A DNA stretch of 64,000 nucleotides, taken from positions 15,214,636 through 15,278,635 of the forward strand of contig HG738140.1 of NCBI GenBank assembly GCA_000499405.2, in the 5' to 3' direction. Source of the DNA: Onchocerca volvulus. Its lineage: Eukaryota; Nematoda; Chromadorea; Rhabditida; Onchocercidae. Below, piece by piece: positions 12,550 to 24,600 of the stretch. Position numbers and translations under genes: made by a program. The notes below the pieces were generated by a model, which saw only the letters and a program-made list of their open reading frames with translations, ran no database searches and had not been told where the DNA came from. Every line of letters begins with the position of its first letter. Within the stretch, counting starts at the first letter, position 1.

Positions 12550-13019
12550 TTTCATTTTTTTATACATACATGAACTATCAACATAATATTACACTTCAAA
12601 CTTTGATGAATTTTCAAATTTGGATAATACGTAATATGCAAATTTAACAATGCAAAATTCTTCAATTCCCGTATGCACTATGCTTGTTTCGCCCAGAAAT
12701 TCGGAAATTTTGTAACAAGGATATTTATAATATGTTCTAGTAATATGAAATTTAAGAATAACTTTCCGGGAATTCTCGAGTAACCATATTGGAAAAATTC
12801 ATACATATATATGTTGTACTATGTAGAAATTCAGCAATTTAAGTAAGTCTTTATCAGTTGAAGTGTACTTATTGTACATGGATTAGTGTACTTGCTGTAC
12901 ATGGATTACAATAATGTTAATTTTTCAAAAGGATAGAGTTTTTTTTTTTTTTTTCTTTTTTTTTTTAGCAGGAATGAATATTTCATCGATGATTGATAGC
13001 AATAACTTGCAATTGAGGA
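12550..13019. other. INCENP upstream / intergenic region with poly-T tracts
   Basis: About 0.5 kb separate the INCENP start from the stop of the next minus-strand gene. The stretch includes a long T run at about 12938-12965 and two short repeats of GTGTACTTNNTGTACATGGATTA around 12862-12907. I see no coding signal. Confidence 0.5.
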
Positions 13020-13493
13020 CTAAATGATACAGGGTTCAAGAATTATTCCTGGTAGTTCACTGGTGGTAACATTAATAATCGTTGCATTGATTGATAAAAT
13101 AGTTAATTGTTGATTAGAGCCTGGAATACAACCATAACGAACGTAAGAGCTTGCATCGATCTCCTGAATATCCTTAATTAATTCATTCTTACATTCACAC
13201 GACATATATTGATATATTACTTGACAATCTGCAAAAGGTAATTCACGTTGACGTGTCACATTCAGCTGTTGCTCAGAAGTACATTCATTCCAAGAGCTCC
13301 AGGATATTTGCTTGCAGTTCGTGGAATTTAACAAATGTCTCAAGAGACCAACGTAGTGAACGTGAAAACCACTTAAATCTTCAAGCTTCTTCTTTATCAC
13401 AGCCAACCGACGATAAGGTACATAACAGAAAAGCATGGCACCTATAAGCATCAAAATCAATCCGATGCAGCGTAAGATAAAGAATAAATTCAT
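13020..13493 (-). CDS. Small single-exon membrane-anchored extracellular protein, unknown function
   Basis: An uninterrupted 157-residue frame that begins with a hydrophobic segment of about 22 residues (LILMLIGAMLFCYVP), followed by basic residues YRR. This is a signal-anchor or uncleaved signal peptide. The remainder is polar, has several Asn-X-Ser/Thr sites (LLNST, NVTR, NATI, NVTT) and about eight cysteines spread through it, including a C-E-C pair. This is consistent with a glycosylated, disulphide-bonded domain outside the cell or in the lumen. It ends near LEPCII. I do not recognise a family; it resembles lineage-restricted nematode surface proteins only in general make-up. The gene lies 0.65 kb upstream of INCENP on the same strand. 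The absence of introns is unusual compared with its neighbours. Confidence 0.65.
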   Translation of the reverse strand: MNLFFILRCIGLILMLIGAMLFCYVPYRRLAVIKKKLEDLSGFHVHYVGLLRHLLNSTNCKQISWSSWNECTSEQQLNVTRQRELPFADCQVIYQYMSCECKNELIKDIQEIDASSYVRYGCIPGSNQQLTILSINATIINVTTSELPGIILEPCII

Positions 13494-14205
13494 TGAACGC
13501 TTTCTGCACGGTTGTTTGTCAATATAATGTGAATTAAAGGCATAAGAATCCTTTTTTTCAATTGGTAAATTTGTATATTCTTAACAGAACATGACAGGAT
13601 TCATATATCATCACATTTATCATGTTTTAAATGTGCATAAAACAGAAAGTTGTTTTCTACGTCTAAACTTTTGATACAGTCATTCGTGATAGAATATTTT
13701 ATGGAAACTACGGGATAATATTCCAAAATGCTGCCCAAAAGTGAGGTCTTCAGAAATCCGGTAATGTTTTTCTAATTGCTATGTATTTTCAGTACAGATG
13801 GAAAATTTATTTACATCAGTAACATCGATTTAGTTAGTGAAATTAATCAATAATATTCATTTAAAAAAAATTGCAGCTTAGGGTCGAAGAAAGACCACAA
13901 GATTGAAATCATATGGGATGAAAAGGCTAGCATACAAAGATATCTTTCTAAATACAGCCTAGTCGTAAACCATTGAAAGACATACATTTTATTTTTAAAC
14001 AAAAGCAATCGGTGACCATGCATGATTCATATATAAACAGTACATTTGCCAACATACGCAAACTGTGGACAAATACGGAAATAAAGAGCAAATATAATAA
14101 AAAAGGAAACAAAAAAAATTGACAGAGGGATATAAAAATGACGGTGAAAACAACATGAAAGGCCAATAAAGCTATACCTATAAGTAAGCGCTATATTTTA
14201 TTATT

Positions 14206-14372
14206 GCTTAACATATCGAGACCTTTCAAGAATTAGGTAAGTAATCGGATAATCAGGATAGCTCCATTTTAGTTCTGCATAGAAGCGATGATTACATAAT
14301 GCCAGTTTCTCTTCGATAATACCCAGCGTGTTCCTAATTTGATAATAGAAAAAATCCTAAATGAGGCAACAA
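14206..14372 (-). CDS. Orphan terminal-exon-like ORF
   Basis: On the minus strand a TTTAG acceptor at about 14373 opens a frame of about 51 codons. It begins DFFYYQIRNTLGIIEEKL, continues through YAELKWSYPDYPITYLILE and ends RYVKQ-stop. Its amino-acid make-up (aromatic and charged, few low-complexity runs) looks coding, unlike the surrounding intergenic DNA. I could not find an upstream exon to join it to between here and the FAF1 stop at 15042. It could be the last exon of a small gene, an alternative 3' exon of FAF1, or a chance frame. No family recognised. Confidence 0.35.
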
Positions 14373-15041
14373 ACGGAAAGAAGCAATTCTAAATTGAACT
14401 ACACTTTTAAGTGAATTATAATCTACACGCTATTTTGACGATATTCTTTTTTTTTTTCTTTTTCTTGATAGAAGTATTAATGAATTCAATGGAAAAGACA
14501 GAGATGATAGAAGAAAACTACAAATGCTATCCTGTCTTTTTTGAAAATAAAAAGCTTTCAGAAAAATGAATGGAAATATCTTGTGAATTTTCAGAAATTT
14601 ATAAAAACGAAAAGTATTAATTACTGCTCAGAGAACATGAAAGCTACTGAAGTCATTAACTGGATGAATCATTTAATAAAGCATTTTCTTTAAAAAAACT
14701 AAAAAAGTAGAGAAGAAAATTGCAAGAAAGCTTTGGAAATACAATTCAAAACTGTTGCATTACAAACAAAAAATTTGAAGCTACAAGAAAAAACTGAGCT
14801 TACATCAGACAGAACCGTAACAAAAATTCTTAATAAAACTTTAAATGTAATTGAATCGATGATACTGATATTGATTCAAATTCATTTTACTGTTGTTCTC
14901 ATTGTTACTGTTGCTGCTTTATGATAATAATTTGAAAACTGAAATAAGCGCAGGCAAGGGTCATCCTAAATAAGAAATTTCATGAACTGATGCGAAATGG
15001 AATCACGACTGTAACGTTATCGAATACCATCATTTCACTAA

Positions 15042-18000
15042 TCATTTTTCATCCACAGTGATCTGTTCGCGAACTGGCCATTTAATGTCCGCTAATGACC
15101 GATTGAGATCATATGATTCTACCTGTAAATAATATTCTGTGAATCATCGCAAATTTATGGAATCATCCTTAAGATTATTTGAAATCGAGGAAAATAAGGA
15201 GACAAGAAAGTGGAATAAACAAAAAAGTGCACAAAAGGATTGAGTATGAAGAGTTAGAAAGATTCAAAATATTAGAATATTGCTTTCTCCTGTTTCTAGC
15301 TTTAACTTTTAGCTTTAATCAGAAAATACATAAAGAAGATTCCTAATAATATACCACATTTTTCATTGGCACATCTGAGGTCCAAATTCTATGTGTATCC
15401 AAACTATACCCTTTTGATTCAACAAAGACTGCTATATTACGAAGTGGTTCACTCATTCGAAATCTGAAATAAAAGTCGTTAGATATTAATTGGTTATACT
15501 ATTATACATGACCAACAACTGATTTACACATCATAAAGAGCACTGCTTGTTCTTATTTCATTCATTTCTTCCTCCTGGAGGCGCCAATTTTTTAAGGCAT
15601 TATGGGATCGTTATATTCAGTACATTAGAGAAGTTATTTTTAAGAAATTTTTACCTTCGCAACTGCATATTCCCATCTGGGAAACGAACTCGTACTATGG
15701 CAATATTTGTTTCGCCTGCGGCAGGCTCCATCGGCAAACTTGCTGCCAGTTCCTGCAATCGTTTTGTTTTGTCTTGTTCTTCTTTCGCTCGCCGTTCTTC
15801 TTCAGCTCTGCAACTTATTAAAGAATATAAGTCTAATATAATATTCTTAATGTGTATTACATTTAAAAATAATGATACTGTTTTTGAATGTCTTTACAGA
15901 AAGGAGGAAATGAAATAACTTACTTCTGTTCATTTTTTTCCCGTTCAAGTCTTTCCTGACGAGCTCTATCCTGTGCTAACGATTGTTCATACTCTCTTGC
16001 TTGCTCTTCTCGTATTTTTTCTCTTAAAAAAATTTTTCCTCTTTTTTTTTCCATTTTTTATTTTTTTGCATTGGAAAACAAAGAAATTTCGCTGTGAAAC
16101 AGTAATTGATATTATTATTATTATTATTTTTTTTTTTTTAATGATAAATGGAAAATTTAATGTATCTATGCTCAAAGACATGAAAAGACGAATGATTCAC
16201 CTTTCAATGCGTTCTCTTTCTTCGGCAGCTTCAGCATTCTTGATACGTTGATACTCTTCCAATCCTTCCATTAGCTTGTTGACTACTTGCTCCGGTCCAT
16301 CGCACCCTACCAGTGATATTATCACATTTCAAATTATAATTCAAAAGAAATATAAAGATGGACATCTTTTAAATGAATTATCCGATATCCAAAGCAGTAA
16401 CTCACCCCAAGCGACATTTATTGGTAAGATAACACTTTTTTCCTTGATAATAACCACTAGAAGAGGGAATCGTTCAACAGAAAATCTAAATAAAAGATTT
16501 AATTTTGCATTAATTTAAACATCCATTTCAATTCAACCGGAGTTTGATCCAGTTGTAGGTGACGTATATTATCGAAGTTATTTGGATTTTCTCTACATCT
16601 CTTCACTAAAGACTACAATCACAAAAGCGCATGCCACCAAAAGGCGTTTTGATAAAAATGATTGTTATGAAATAATTCTGAGATATGTGAGAGATTTGAA
16701 ATATCATAAACAATATGACGCATAAGTTATAGACTGATGAAATATAAATATACTTCTCCAGTGTTCGTCTTATATCACGGACGTTCAACATATCAATCCA
16801 TTCAAACAATTTAAGCCTATTCTCTTTTTGTGTGATATCCCAAGGCCACGTAATAAACTGCCCTTTAAGAAGCGATGAAACCAATCCTGAACAAAGCACC
16901 TGAAAAGAATACGTCATGAAAACCTATGATTTTTTCAAATGATTTCATGAATAAAATAACTAATGGGGCTAATTTCTCAAATACCAAAATTCGAGAAATA
17001 CTTATTTGTCCAATATCTTATGTCCAACAATCAATATTACTAATTTTATGGATAAGAATGCATAAGATGTATTGCCTTTAAAAGATACTCCGTTTTTGCC
17101 AAAACTAGTTGCACAAAATGAAATAATAACATTTTTTGCGAAAATGTTGCATGCGATGGCATGGTCATTATGTAGATAAACGGCAAGTGGTCGACGCTCC
17201 GCAACTGGCCGTCCTGGTGCTTCAAGTGCCTCTCGTAGCGCATCTTGCAAAGAACCAGAATAGAAAGGTGGATGATTTGCACCGTACCTGTAAAAGCAAT
17301 CATTAAAACTTAAAACATTTTAGGAAAGCAAAAAACCAAAAATTAATATTATACTAACTTAGTATTAAAAAAATCATATGTCTTATAACATTCTAATTTA
17401 CCAGAACTAACTGGCAAATTTAGTCTTCCTGCATTTCCTCTTTATGGCTATACCATCTAGCAAGTCTATATTCTACTTTGCCAAACTCAGAAAAACTGAG
17501 TCTAGTAAAGTAAGTAGAGTGATAAATTAAAAATATGAATGAATCTACAAATTTTGATGAACACAGCCATTTCCTTGATACGTCTCTTAAATGTGATATG
17601 ATTTCATCTATATATCAGCGTATAGACGGAAAGAATTGTTTCGTTCGTTTTAATAATCAAATCATTAAAACATACAGCAATAATATTTATGACGAGGGAA
17701 AATATCAAGCGTTGATAAAAGAATAAAAACTTACCTAGCTTCAAAAACAGCTACAAAGTTATGCAACGCCTCATCAATGGAAGTGAAATCAGAAGGCACT
17801 AATGGCACTCGATCATCATGAAAGGATGGTTTCTGAAAATAATTTTGCATTTACTTTAGCTCTCAAACAATAATCTTTAACAATTCACCTTAACTCTGTA
17901 AAACCAAGCTTTTCCAAGGTTAATAAAATATTTATACATTTTGCTATTTTGTCGTTTAGTTTAAAATCCCACAGAATCCAAATTCTTTAACCGAATAATC

Positions 18001-19381
18001 AATATTAACAAATAAATTTTAACAAAAGCATTCTGCTATTCGCCTAATTTATGCAACTTTACGGTAATTATTTCCGGATTTCAATCATTCTTCTCAAGAC
18101 GAAAAGTTAAATTGTTCAACCAAGATTCAACAAATAGTTCATTTGGAAAAACGATAAATTACCCCATCTTCTTCATTCAATTGCCCAAAAGGAGCACCAT
18201 CATGATAAACATCATCATCATCAACATCATTGCCATCGTTATCGGTAGAATCACTATTCTCTGCATCAATAAGAAAGCTGCGCACGGCAGCAGCAGACGA
18301 AACATTATGCTGCGATTGTTCAGTTGGCCGCGAATGTGATCGCATGACGCGAGAACTCGAGCCACTACCCGAAGATAACGTCGTTAGTAGAACTCGACGT
18401 TTTTCAATCGATGGTGAGGATTCCATGGTTTTTGAATCTATAATCTTATGGGAATAAATATTTTAAAATAATTCGTCAATTATTCAATTTTCTATGTTAA
18501 ATAAAATTATTTATCCAAACTGCCTAATTATTCAGTATATTGCATTTTCTTACATCATCAAAAATCACTAAAAAAGTGATCCAGAAAAGATCAATCATTA
18601 CTAGGAATTTTAGCATTAATATTTAGAAGTAAACTATCATAGATTTATCTGCTTATCATACGATGCAATTCAGAAAAAAGTAAAAAATGAAACCATTATC
18701 ATGGGGAGAACTTTGATTACTATTTGATTCTTCTAATGAGCCGCCAGCTAGCATTCGCCCAAAAGAAAAATCAGGATCTTCGCTATCATTCTCCATTGAA
18801 TTGTTCCTCGATCTGTAAAATCACTGCTAATTTCTACGATAAATTCTCTTTACTATGATTCAATAATAATACATAGCACTGTCCGTTCTGAACAAGTATC
18901 AAGTAAGTGATTTTTGAAAAATCACCACAATATCATGATACTGCAATTAGTGACACTATAAATTGGCATGAAAAATGAATGCGAAAGTACCAATATAAAT
19001 ATATAACCCTACTGATTTTCAAGCTCTGTGATCACTGCTCGGCGTGTATCTTGGTTGTGATGCTCTATTATAAGCGAATCGTCAATCTCCATCCGACCTA
19101 TATTATTATCATTACATAGTTGTGCTTCGATAGCTCTTGGTAAGTCCCAGTTTAACGATACCAGTGTTGCTAACGCCATCTGTTCATCCTGGATATTTGT
19201 CACCTCCTGGAATATCTATTCTGCATGGTTAAAATGACCTGATATAAAATAATAAAATTATATAATATGATGGCATAAAGGACCAAAAAATAACCATTAC
19301 ACTAAACATATTATGGAAATTAACCTGAAATTGACGCAGCATATCAGTTTGATCACTGGTAAGTATGTCGAAATCGCCCAT
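15042..19381 (-). CDS. ubxn-3: FAF1 / UBXN-3 orthologue: UBA-UAS-UBX adaptor of p97/CDC48
   Basis: FAF1-type proteins bind ubiquitinated clients through UBA and deliver them to the p97/CDC-48 segregase through a C-terminal UBX. In worms UBXN-3 acts with CDC-48 in chromatin and replication-factor turnover. Exons on the minus strand include 19381-19325 and 19206-19013 (UBA: QMALATLVSLNWDLPRAIEA), 18812-18721, 18437-18163, 17832-17735, 17287-17131 and 16899-about 16754 (UAS domain, with FITWPWDITQKENR), 16612, 16480-16407 (ERFPLLVVIIKEK), 16300-16200, 16020-15925 (REEQAREYEQSLAQDRARQE coiled coil), 15820-15655 (LPMEPAAGETNIAIVRVRFP start of UBX), 15463-15355 and 15122-15042. The C-terminal exon ends VREQITVDEK-stop. 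All domains are in family order. The donor after LEK at about 16754 is ambiguous. The UBX turn normally carries an FPR-type p97 contact; here TSDVPMKNV fills that place. Confidence 0.9.
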
Positions 19382-19389
19382 CACTCCCT

Positions 19390-21610
19390 TAAAACTATAA
19401 TAAAAATGTAGTATATAAACAATCTTTCCAGTAATAATAAAAAAAAAAATAAACCGATAAATAGCAAAATTAATAACAAATAAAAGCATATGAAATGGCT
19501 AATTCAAGCATAAGACTGTGAGATATATGCTAAATTTAATATCAAATGTTCTAAATTTAAATATATGGCTTATTTTAATGGAAATCTTTAAAAATGAATG
19601 TGTAAAATAATACAAAAATAATATTGCTATGCCAGTAGGAAACAAAATAACAGAAGAAGAAACGGAAAGAAATTGAAGAAGACAGACATCAGACTTCACA
19701 ATAATAGAAAATGAATTACAGTAAGGTTAAAGTTCAAGAGTCACACCAATCAATCCGATTCTGCTGCTTCGTACAGGGGCACACGTCATGTTCACTCACA
19801 CATAGTCCTCGAGCGTTATGCAAATCGGTATCTCATGTTTGACCGGATACCAGCATTTCATGAGATGTTTCACAGAACTGCCGGATACGCTAGTGGAGTA
19901 GGGAGCCGGAATAGGTTTTCCGGAGACAGGTGTTTCGAATTTTGCGAATTTTTGAATGAAAAAGGAAATATCGATGGTTCACAAAACTTTGTCGTAGCCT
20001 AATTAGCCTGAATATTCCCATCTTATCCTTATTAAAATCTAAGTTCCGGTATGTAATTATCAACTACTTTATCAAAAAACTGTTGACCGAATCTTGTGAA
20101 TATATTAGAGTTGAAATCATAACAAAGATTTTTTTTTATTTCCATGGGAAAATTTTTACGACAAATATATTCGCACAACAATGAAATCCTGTTGCTAAAT
20201 TCCGGAAATGCTTAGTTCGAGAATTGATTTGCCCGATTATTGTACAATGACATAGGTAATACGATATAAATAACTGATTGGATGGAATATTTGTAAGCAA
20301 TAGGTTAGTTCATAACGTTGATAACTAATATATTCAAATTTTCCGGATCAGAATCTTCACTAAGAAGTAAATATGTATTAAAATAGACTTGTTGTGACCG
20401 GAAATATGACTCAGTTTACTATTCTATGATTACTAATATAATGCATGGAAGTTATTTATATTAATAAATACTACCAAATAACGACAAACGTACCGGAAAT
20501 AAGATAGAAAGAATGGATTTAAACCGGCAACAATCAAATGGTTTAAATCAATACCAACAAATGGAGATAGCATATCTCATTGTCGATTAGATTGAAAAGA
20601 AATGATACGGCGGACGTTCCGATGTTAATCATTTCTCTTTTCTTCCTTTTTTTCCTTCTTTTTTTTTTCATGAGATTTGACATAATCACAACCGACGGAT
20701 CACTTTTTTTCCAGTATAATTGACAATAAACATATAATGACTGAATGAATGAACGATAAAAACAAATGGCAAGATAAGAGAAATTAGCAAATTTCAATAA
20801 ATTCTCTTTCTTTTTCGATTTCACCGCATGTTAATCCGGTTTTGTGATAAGACTCTATAATTGTTCCCCATATTTTTACACTAATCTATCATGAAAGATT
20901 TAAATGATGAAATTTCATGCCTTAAATGGGGATGACTGTGCGTAAAGTAACAAAGAAATGAAAATGCCGCTTGGGATTCAAATTTTCGTAATTTGGCTAT
21001 TACAGATTTCTATACCGTACTGTAATTCTGGAAAAGTTGTGGGAGAATGCTTGGGATGATTCAGTACTGAGGTTGGTTGCGATAGTTTTTCGGGACAGTT
21101 GATTGGAATGGATTATGGATCAGACGGTCAATTAAAAATTGATCGTTTAATCAATAATTTTTTTAGGTAGAATTCTTTTCGAAATCTACACAACTTTTTT
21201 TTTTTTGAAATCGAAAAGCTCGAAATTTGAATGCGACTGTTATTACTTCTATTGTAGTGGTTTATTTATGTATTATTATTATTACCATTATTATTTTATT
21301 TATATTTAATATAAGTTTCAACCTCTTAGAATAGAATTTCATCTGTAAATAATAAAATTAGATTATATCGAAATATTACTTGATCGTTTAAAGTTTATGA
21401 TAATTTTTCTGTCTTTATTGCTACATTTCTATGAAGCTATTTCACGTTTGTTCTTGTTAGACATTTCGATTTTGTATTCGTTGGGAAGAAATTTTGTGTT
21501 CATCGTTATTTTCCAGAAGTCTTTATCATATTCCGAATTTTGCCATACATCTTCAGTTACATGCTTGCGTTTCGTTATAAAAATTATAAAATTCATTGTT
21601 GTATATGAGT
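19390..21610. promoter_or_regulatory. Divergent intergenic region between FAF1 and RCC1
   Basis: About 2.2 kb separates the FAF1 start (minus) from the first RCC1 ATG (plus). Positions about 19735-19935 are visibly more G+C-rich than the surroundings, with several GCCGGA/TTTCCGGA-like motifs and an octamer ATGCAAAT (about 19818). This makes the segment the best promoter candidate, probably for FAF1. The rest is A+T-rich with T runs at about 20650 and 21195. No tRNA or other RNA gene seen. Confidence 0.35.
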
Positions 21611-21617
21611 TGCAGAA

Positions 21618-24600
21618 AATGCCACCTAGGAAAGTAGCTCGTAAAGTGACACAACAACCGATAAAAGAACAAAAACATCGTAGGACAGAAAAGAAGGAAG
21701 GAAGAAAACGGGAAAAAAGGAAGGAAAAGGAAATGGTAAAAGCTTCTTCAACAACAGCACCGAAACCATTGGCGGGGACACAAAATGTAGAAAGCATGAA
21801 TACAGATGAACATACCGAAATGGAGGAACCAGCGATTTCTTCATCACAGTCCTTAATAATCAATGTAAATTTGGTTTTCGTCGACATTAATTTTTCTAAA
21901 AATTCTTTCGTTATCTGAAGTGAATCAAATGGAAGATTCTTAACTATGTGATTTCAGTATCGAATCATAGGTGTAGGAGATGAGGGAGGGAAGAATAGGG
22001 AAGATACATACTTGCACTGCTCCACTGCTTATAAGCCTGATTTGGCTTAATGTGTTATTGAAAGAGGGCAATTAGATGCAAATGGATATTCAATGATTTG
22101 TTGTTGAGGGTGAGCACGATAATTTGCGAATGAGTAGCAGTGGACGTGGAAAGAAACGGAAAATTCACTCTTTGGACGTAAGCACCTGTTCTACTGCAAA
22201 CCAGACACTCAGTAAGTACTTTTGAATATGGAATTGAAAAGTTTTTAAAACATACACATCGAATATATTAATAATTTTAAAGGAAAATTTTTGGTGTAAT
22301 CCGATGCAACTTTATTGGATATAACTGGCCAAAGAAAGAAATGCAGATATTAGGATGTTATCTGTCCTGATGTCTGAGTTTTTATCTGGTTCAGAATATT
22401 ACTTATTCCTAGACGGAAAAGATAAAAGAAAAAGAATGTATAAATTTTGTTTAAGAATCAATATTTTTTTTTTCGGGTTTTTTGAATGACACGAATCATT
22501 GTGACATTACCAATGTTTTGGCAATATTTCAGATAATAGTGCAGGGAATTCGATCGCTCGTCGGGTGAAGAAATTCCATTTATCGGTTGAGAGTTTTTTA
22601 CCAACTGAAAAAGGTGATCGAGTACTGAGTTGTGGCGAAGGTGAGCAACTTGGACATCCAGGACGAAGTACAACTCGGAAACCACGAGCCATTGGTACGC
22701 TTCCGGAGGAGAAATTAATTATTCAGGTCGATATAATGTTTCAGTGACGTTCACACGTTAGTAGACTCTTCTTATAATACTTAGGAAGATGTTATTTTAA
22801 AATTCCGAAAATTATAACCAAGGAGTAGTAGAGTTCAAAAAGCGCGGAAACATATTTGCCCCCATAATACTAAACGAAGGAACAAACATTCTTCCCGCCA
22901 AAATGGTGATCATGTTTAACACAAAAAAAAAAAAAAATGATTCTTCTCTTTTTCTACTTAATAGCAAAGGGTAAATATGTTTGCCACCGAAGAGATAGAC
23001 ATGTTTACCTGCCAAAATGCTTCGATCAACAAAGAAACAAGACGAAGTCGACCAATCATGAGGCGACAAATTGGAGCTCACGAAAGAAGGAGAAGCCTCG
23101 GAAAAATATGTAAAGATCGGATTTTGAAGAAGAATCATTCTTGGCTGTAAATTCTTGATTAAAAGTTCTCCAGAATATAGCTTCTGCAATGACCCAGGAA
23201 AGTTTTGCAACAATCAGCGATTTCTACAACAATCAGCAAATCAACTGTTTTTCTGCTATCAGCAAGAATAATTCTTTGATCAATTATCTCGGATATTCTT
23301 CAACAATTTTTTGTATTATATAGGAAGATAAACTCTTCCATTTATCAGTATTTACTTTTGAAATAAAATAACTATAAAAGTAGTGAAGAATAGTTGTTTT
23401 TTGTTCAATGGCTCATAAAGGTAATCTTATGCTTGTTTCTTTTTCTAAATATGAATTTATATGGGTGCGAATAATCTGTTTTCCTATTTGCTTCAGGATT
23501 TAAATGCTGTTTCTGAACTTTTTTCAAGTAATGAATTGGATTACATTCGTCAAACTAATGGTACAGTTTGAAGATATATTTCAGGTTGTAGCAGGTGGAG
23601 TTCATTCACTGGTGTTAATGGAGGATGGTACAGTGTATGGTTGCGGAATAAATGAAAAAGGTACTGTGCCGGGTGAGGGTATCGAACCGGAGGGGTCTGC
23701 AGATAAGTTAACTCCAATTAAGTTCAACGATTCACTCATACAACGCTATGGAAAGGTTTATACCATTTGCATAAATAATTGAAAAATCGATTTTTGAACT
23801 TAATCTCCAATATTGCAGAGAAAAATGGGGATATTTAATCAGAGAATGAAAATCAAGAGTGTTTTCTATAATATGTTATATTTTCAGATAATTATGCTTA
23901 CTGCTGGTGCCAGTTTCTCGGCAGCACTTACTGAGAAAGGCAGTGTTATCGCTTGGGGTAACATACGGGTAATATTTATATTAGTATTTTTTTGATAAAA
24001 AATTGTATATGTACATGCTATCATTAGAGAGTAATCATTTCTTTAAGGGTATGTCGGGTTGCATCGAAAGCCACGAAACATTGCTGCAGATGGAGAAACA
24101 ACCAATGGTTATAGTGCAACACCAGCAAAAAGTCATCGTAAAGGTATTGGGATAACTGTTTCTTTTGAATAAATTGTATAATTGCTTTTGTCGATTAATT
24201 TTGCAAAAAATTTGCAGATTGCAGCAGGTGAGAATCATCTGGTAATGCTAACAGAGAGTGGAGAAGTGTTGACATTCGGTGATGGGTCGGTTGGTCAGTT
24301 AGGCAGATGCTCACGGGTATCGCATATTCGCTCCCAGCGAATGGTAAGCGATTCACCAGACTCGTTGAGAATTTCAGTTTATGATAAAGGGAAAAAGAAA
24401 CTCGTAATTTTCGACAACATTATGGCTGGTGGATTTTGGACTGCTGCTCGATCTATTGATGGCACTGTTTATGTCTGTGGATTGAACAATTTCGGACAAT
24501 TAGGTGTGCCAATACCAGAAACTCCAAAAGATAGAGGTTTGTGTGGCATGTTTTTTATTCGTAGCTCGGCGAGGACATGAAAAAATTTGTAGATACCTTA

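Noticed and set aside
13948..14166. 72-codon hydrophobic minus frame
   Set aside because: It lies downstream of the stop of the orphan exon, has no splice signal and is F/L-rich as expected from A/T-rich DNA.
21429..21887. 152-codon minus-strand frame
   Set aside because: It is antisense to the Lys-rich first RCC1 exon; its Phe/Ser-rich product is the mirror of that exon, with no motif of its own.
22812..23213. 133-codon minus frame inside an RCC1 intron
   Set aside because: No acceptor/donor context, no recognisable domain, interrupted by a homopolymer that encodes a Phe run.
23504..23584. In-frame extension of the RCC1 blade exon
   Set aside because: The TTTCAG acceptor at 23584 and the direct fit of LIIQ to VVAGG show this is intron.
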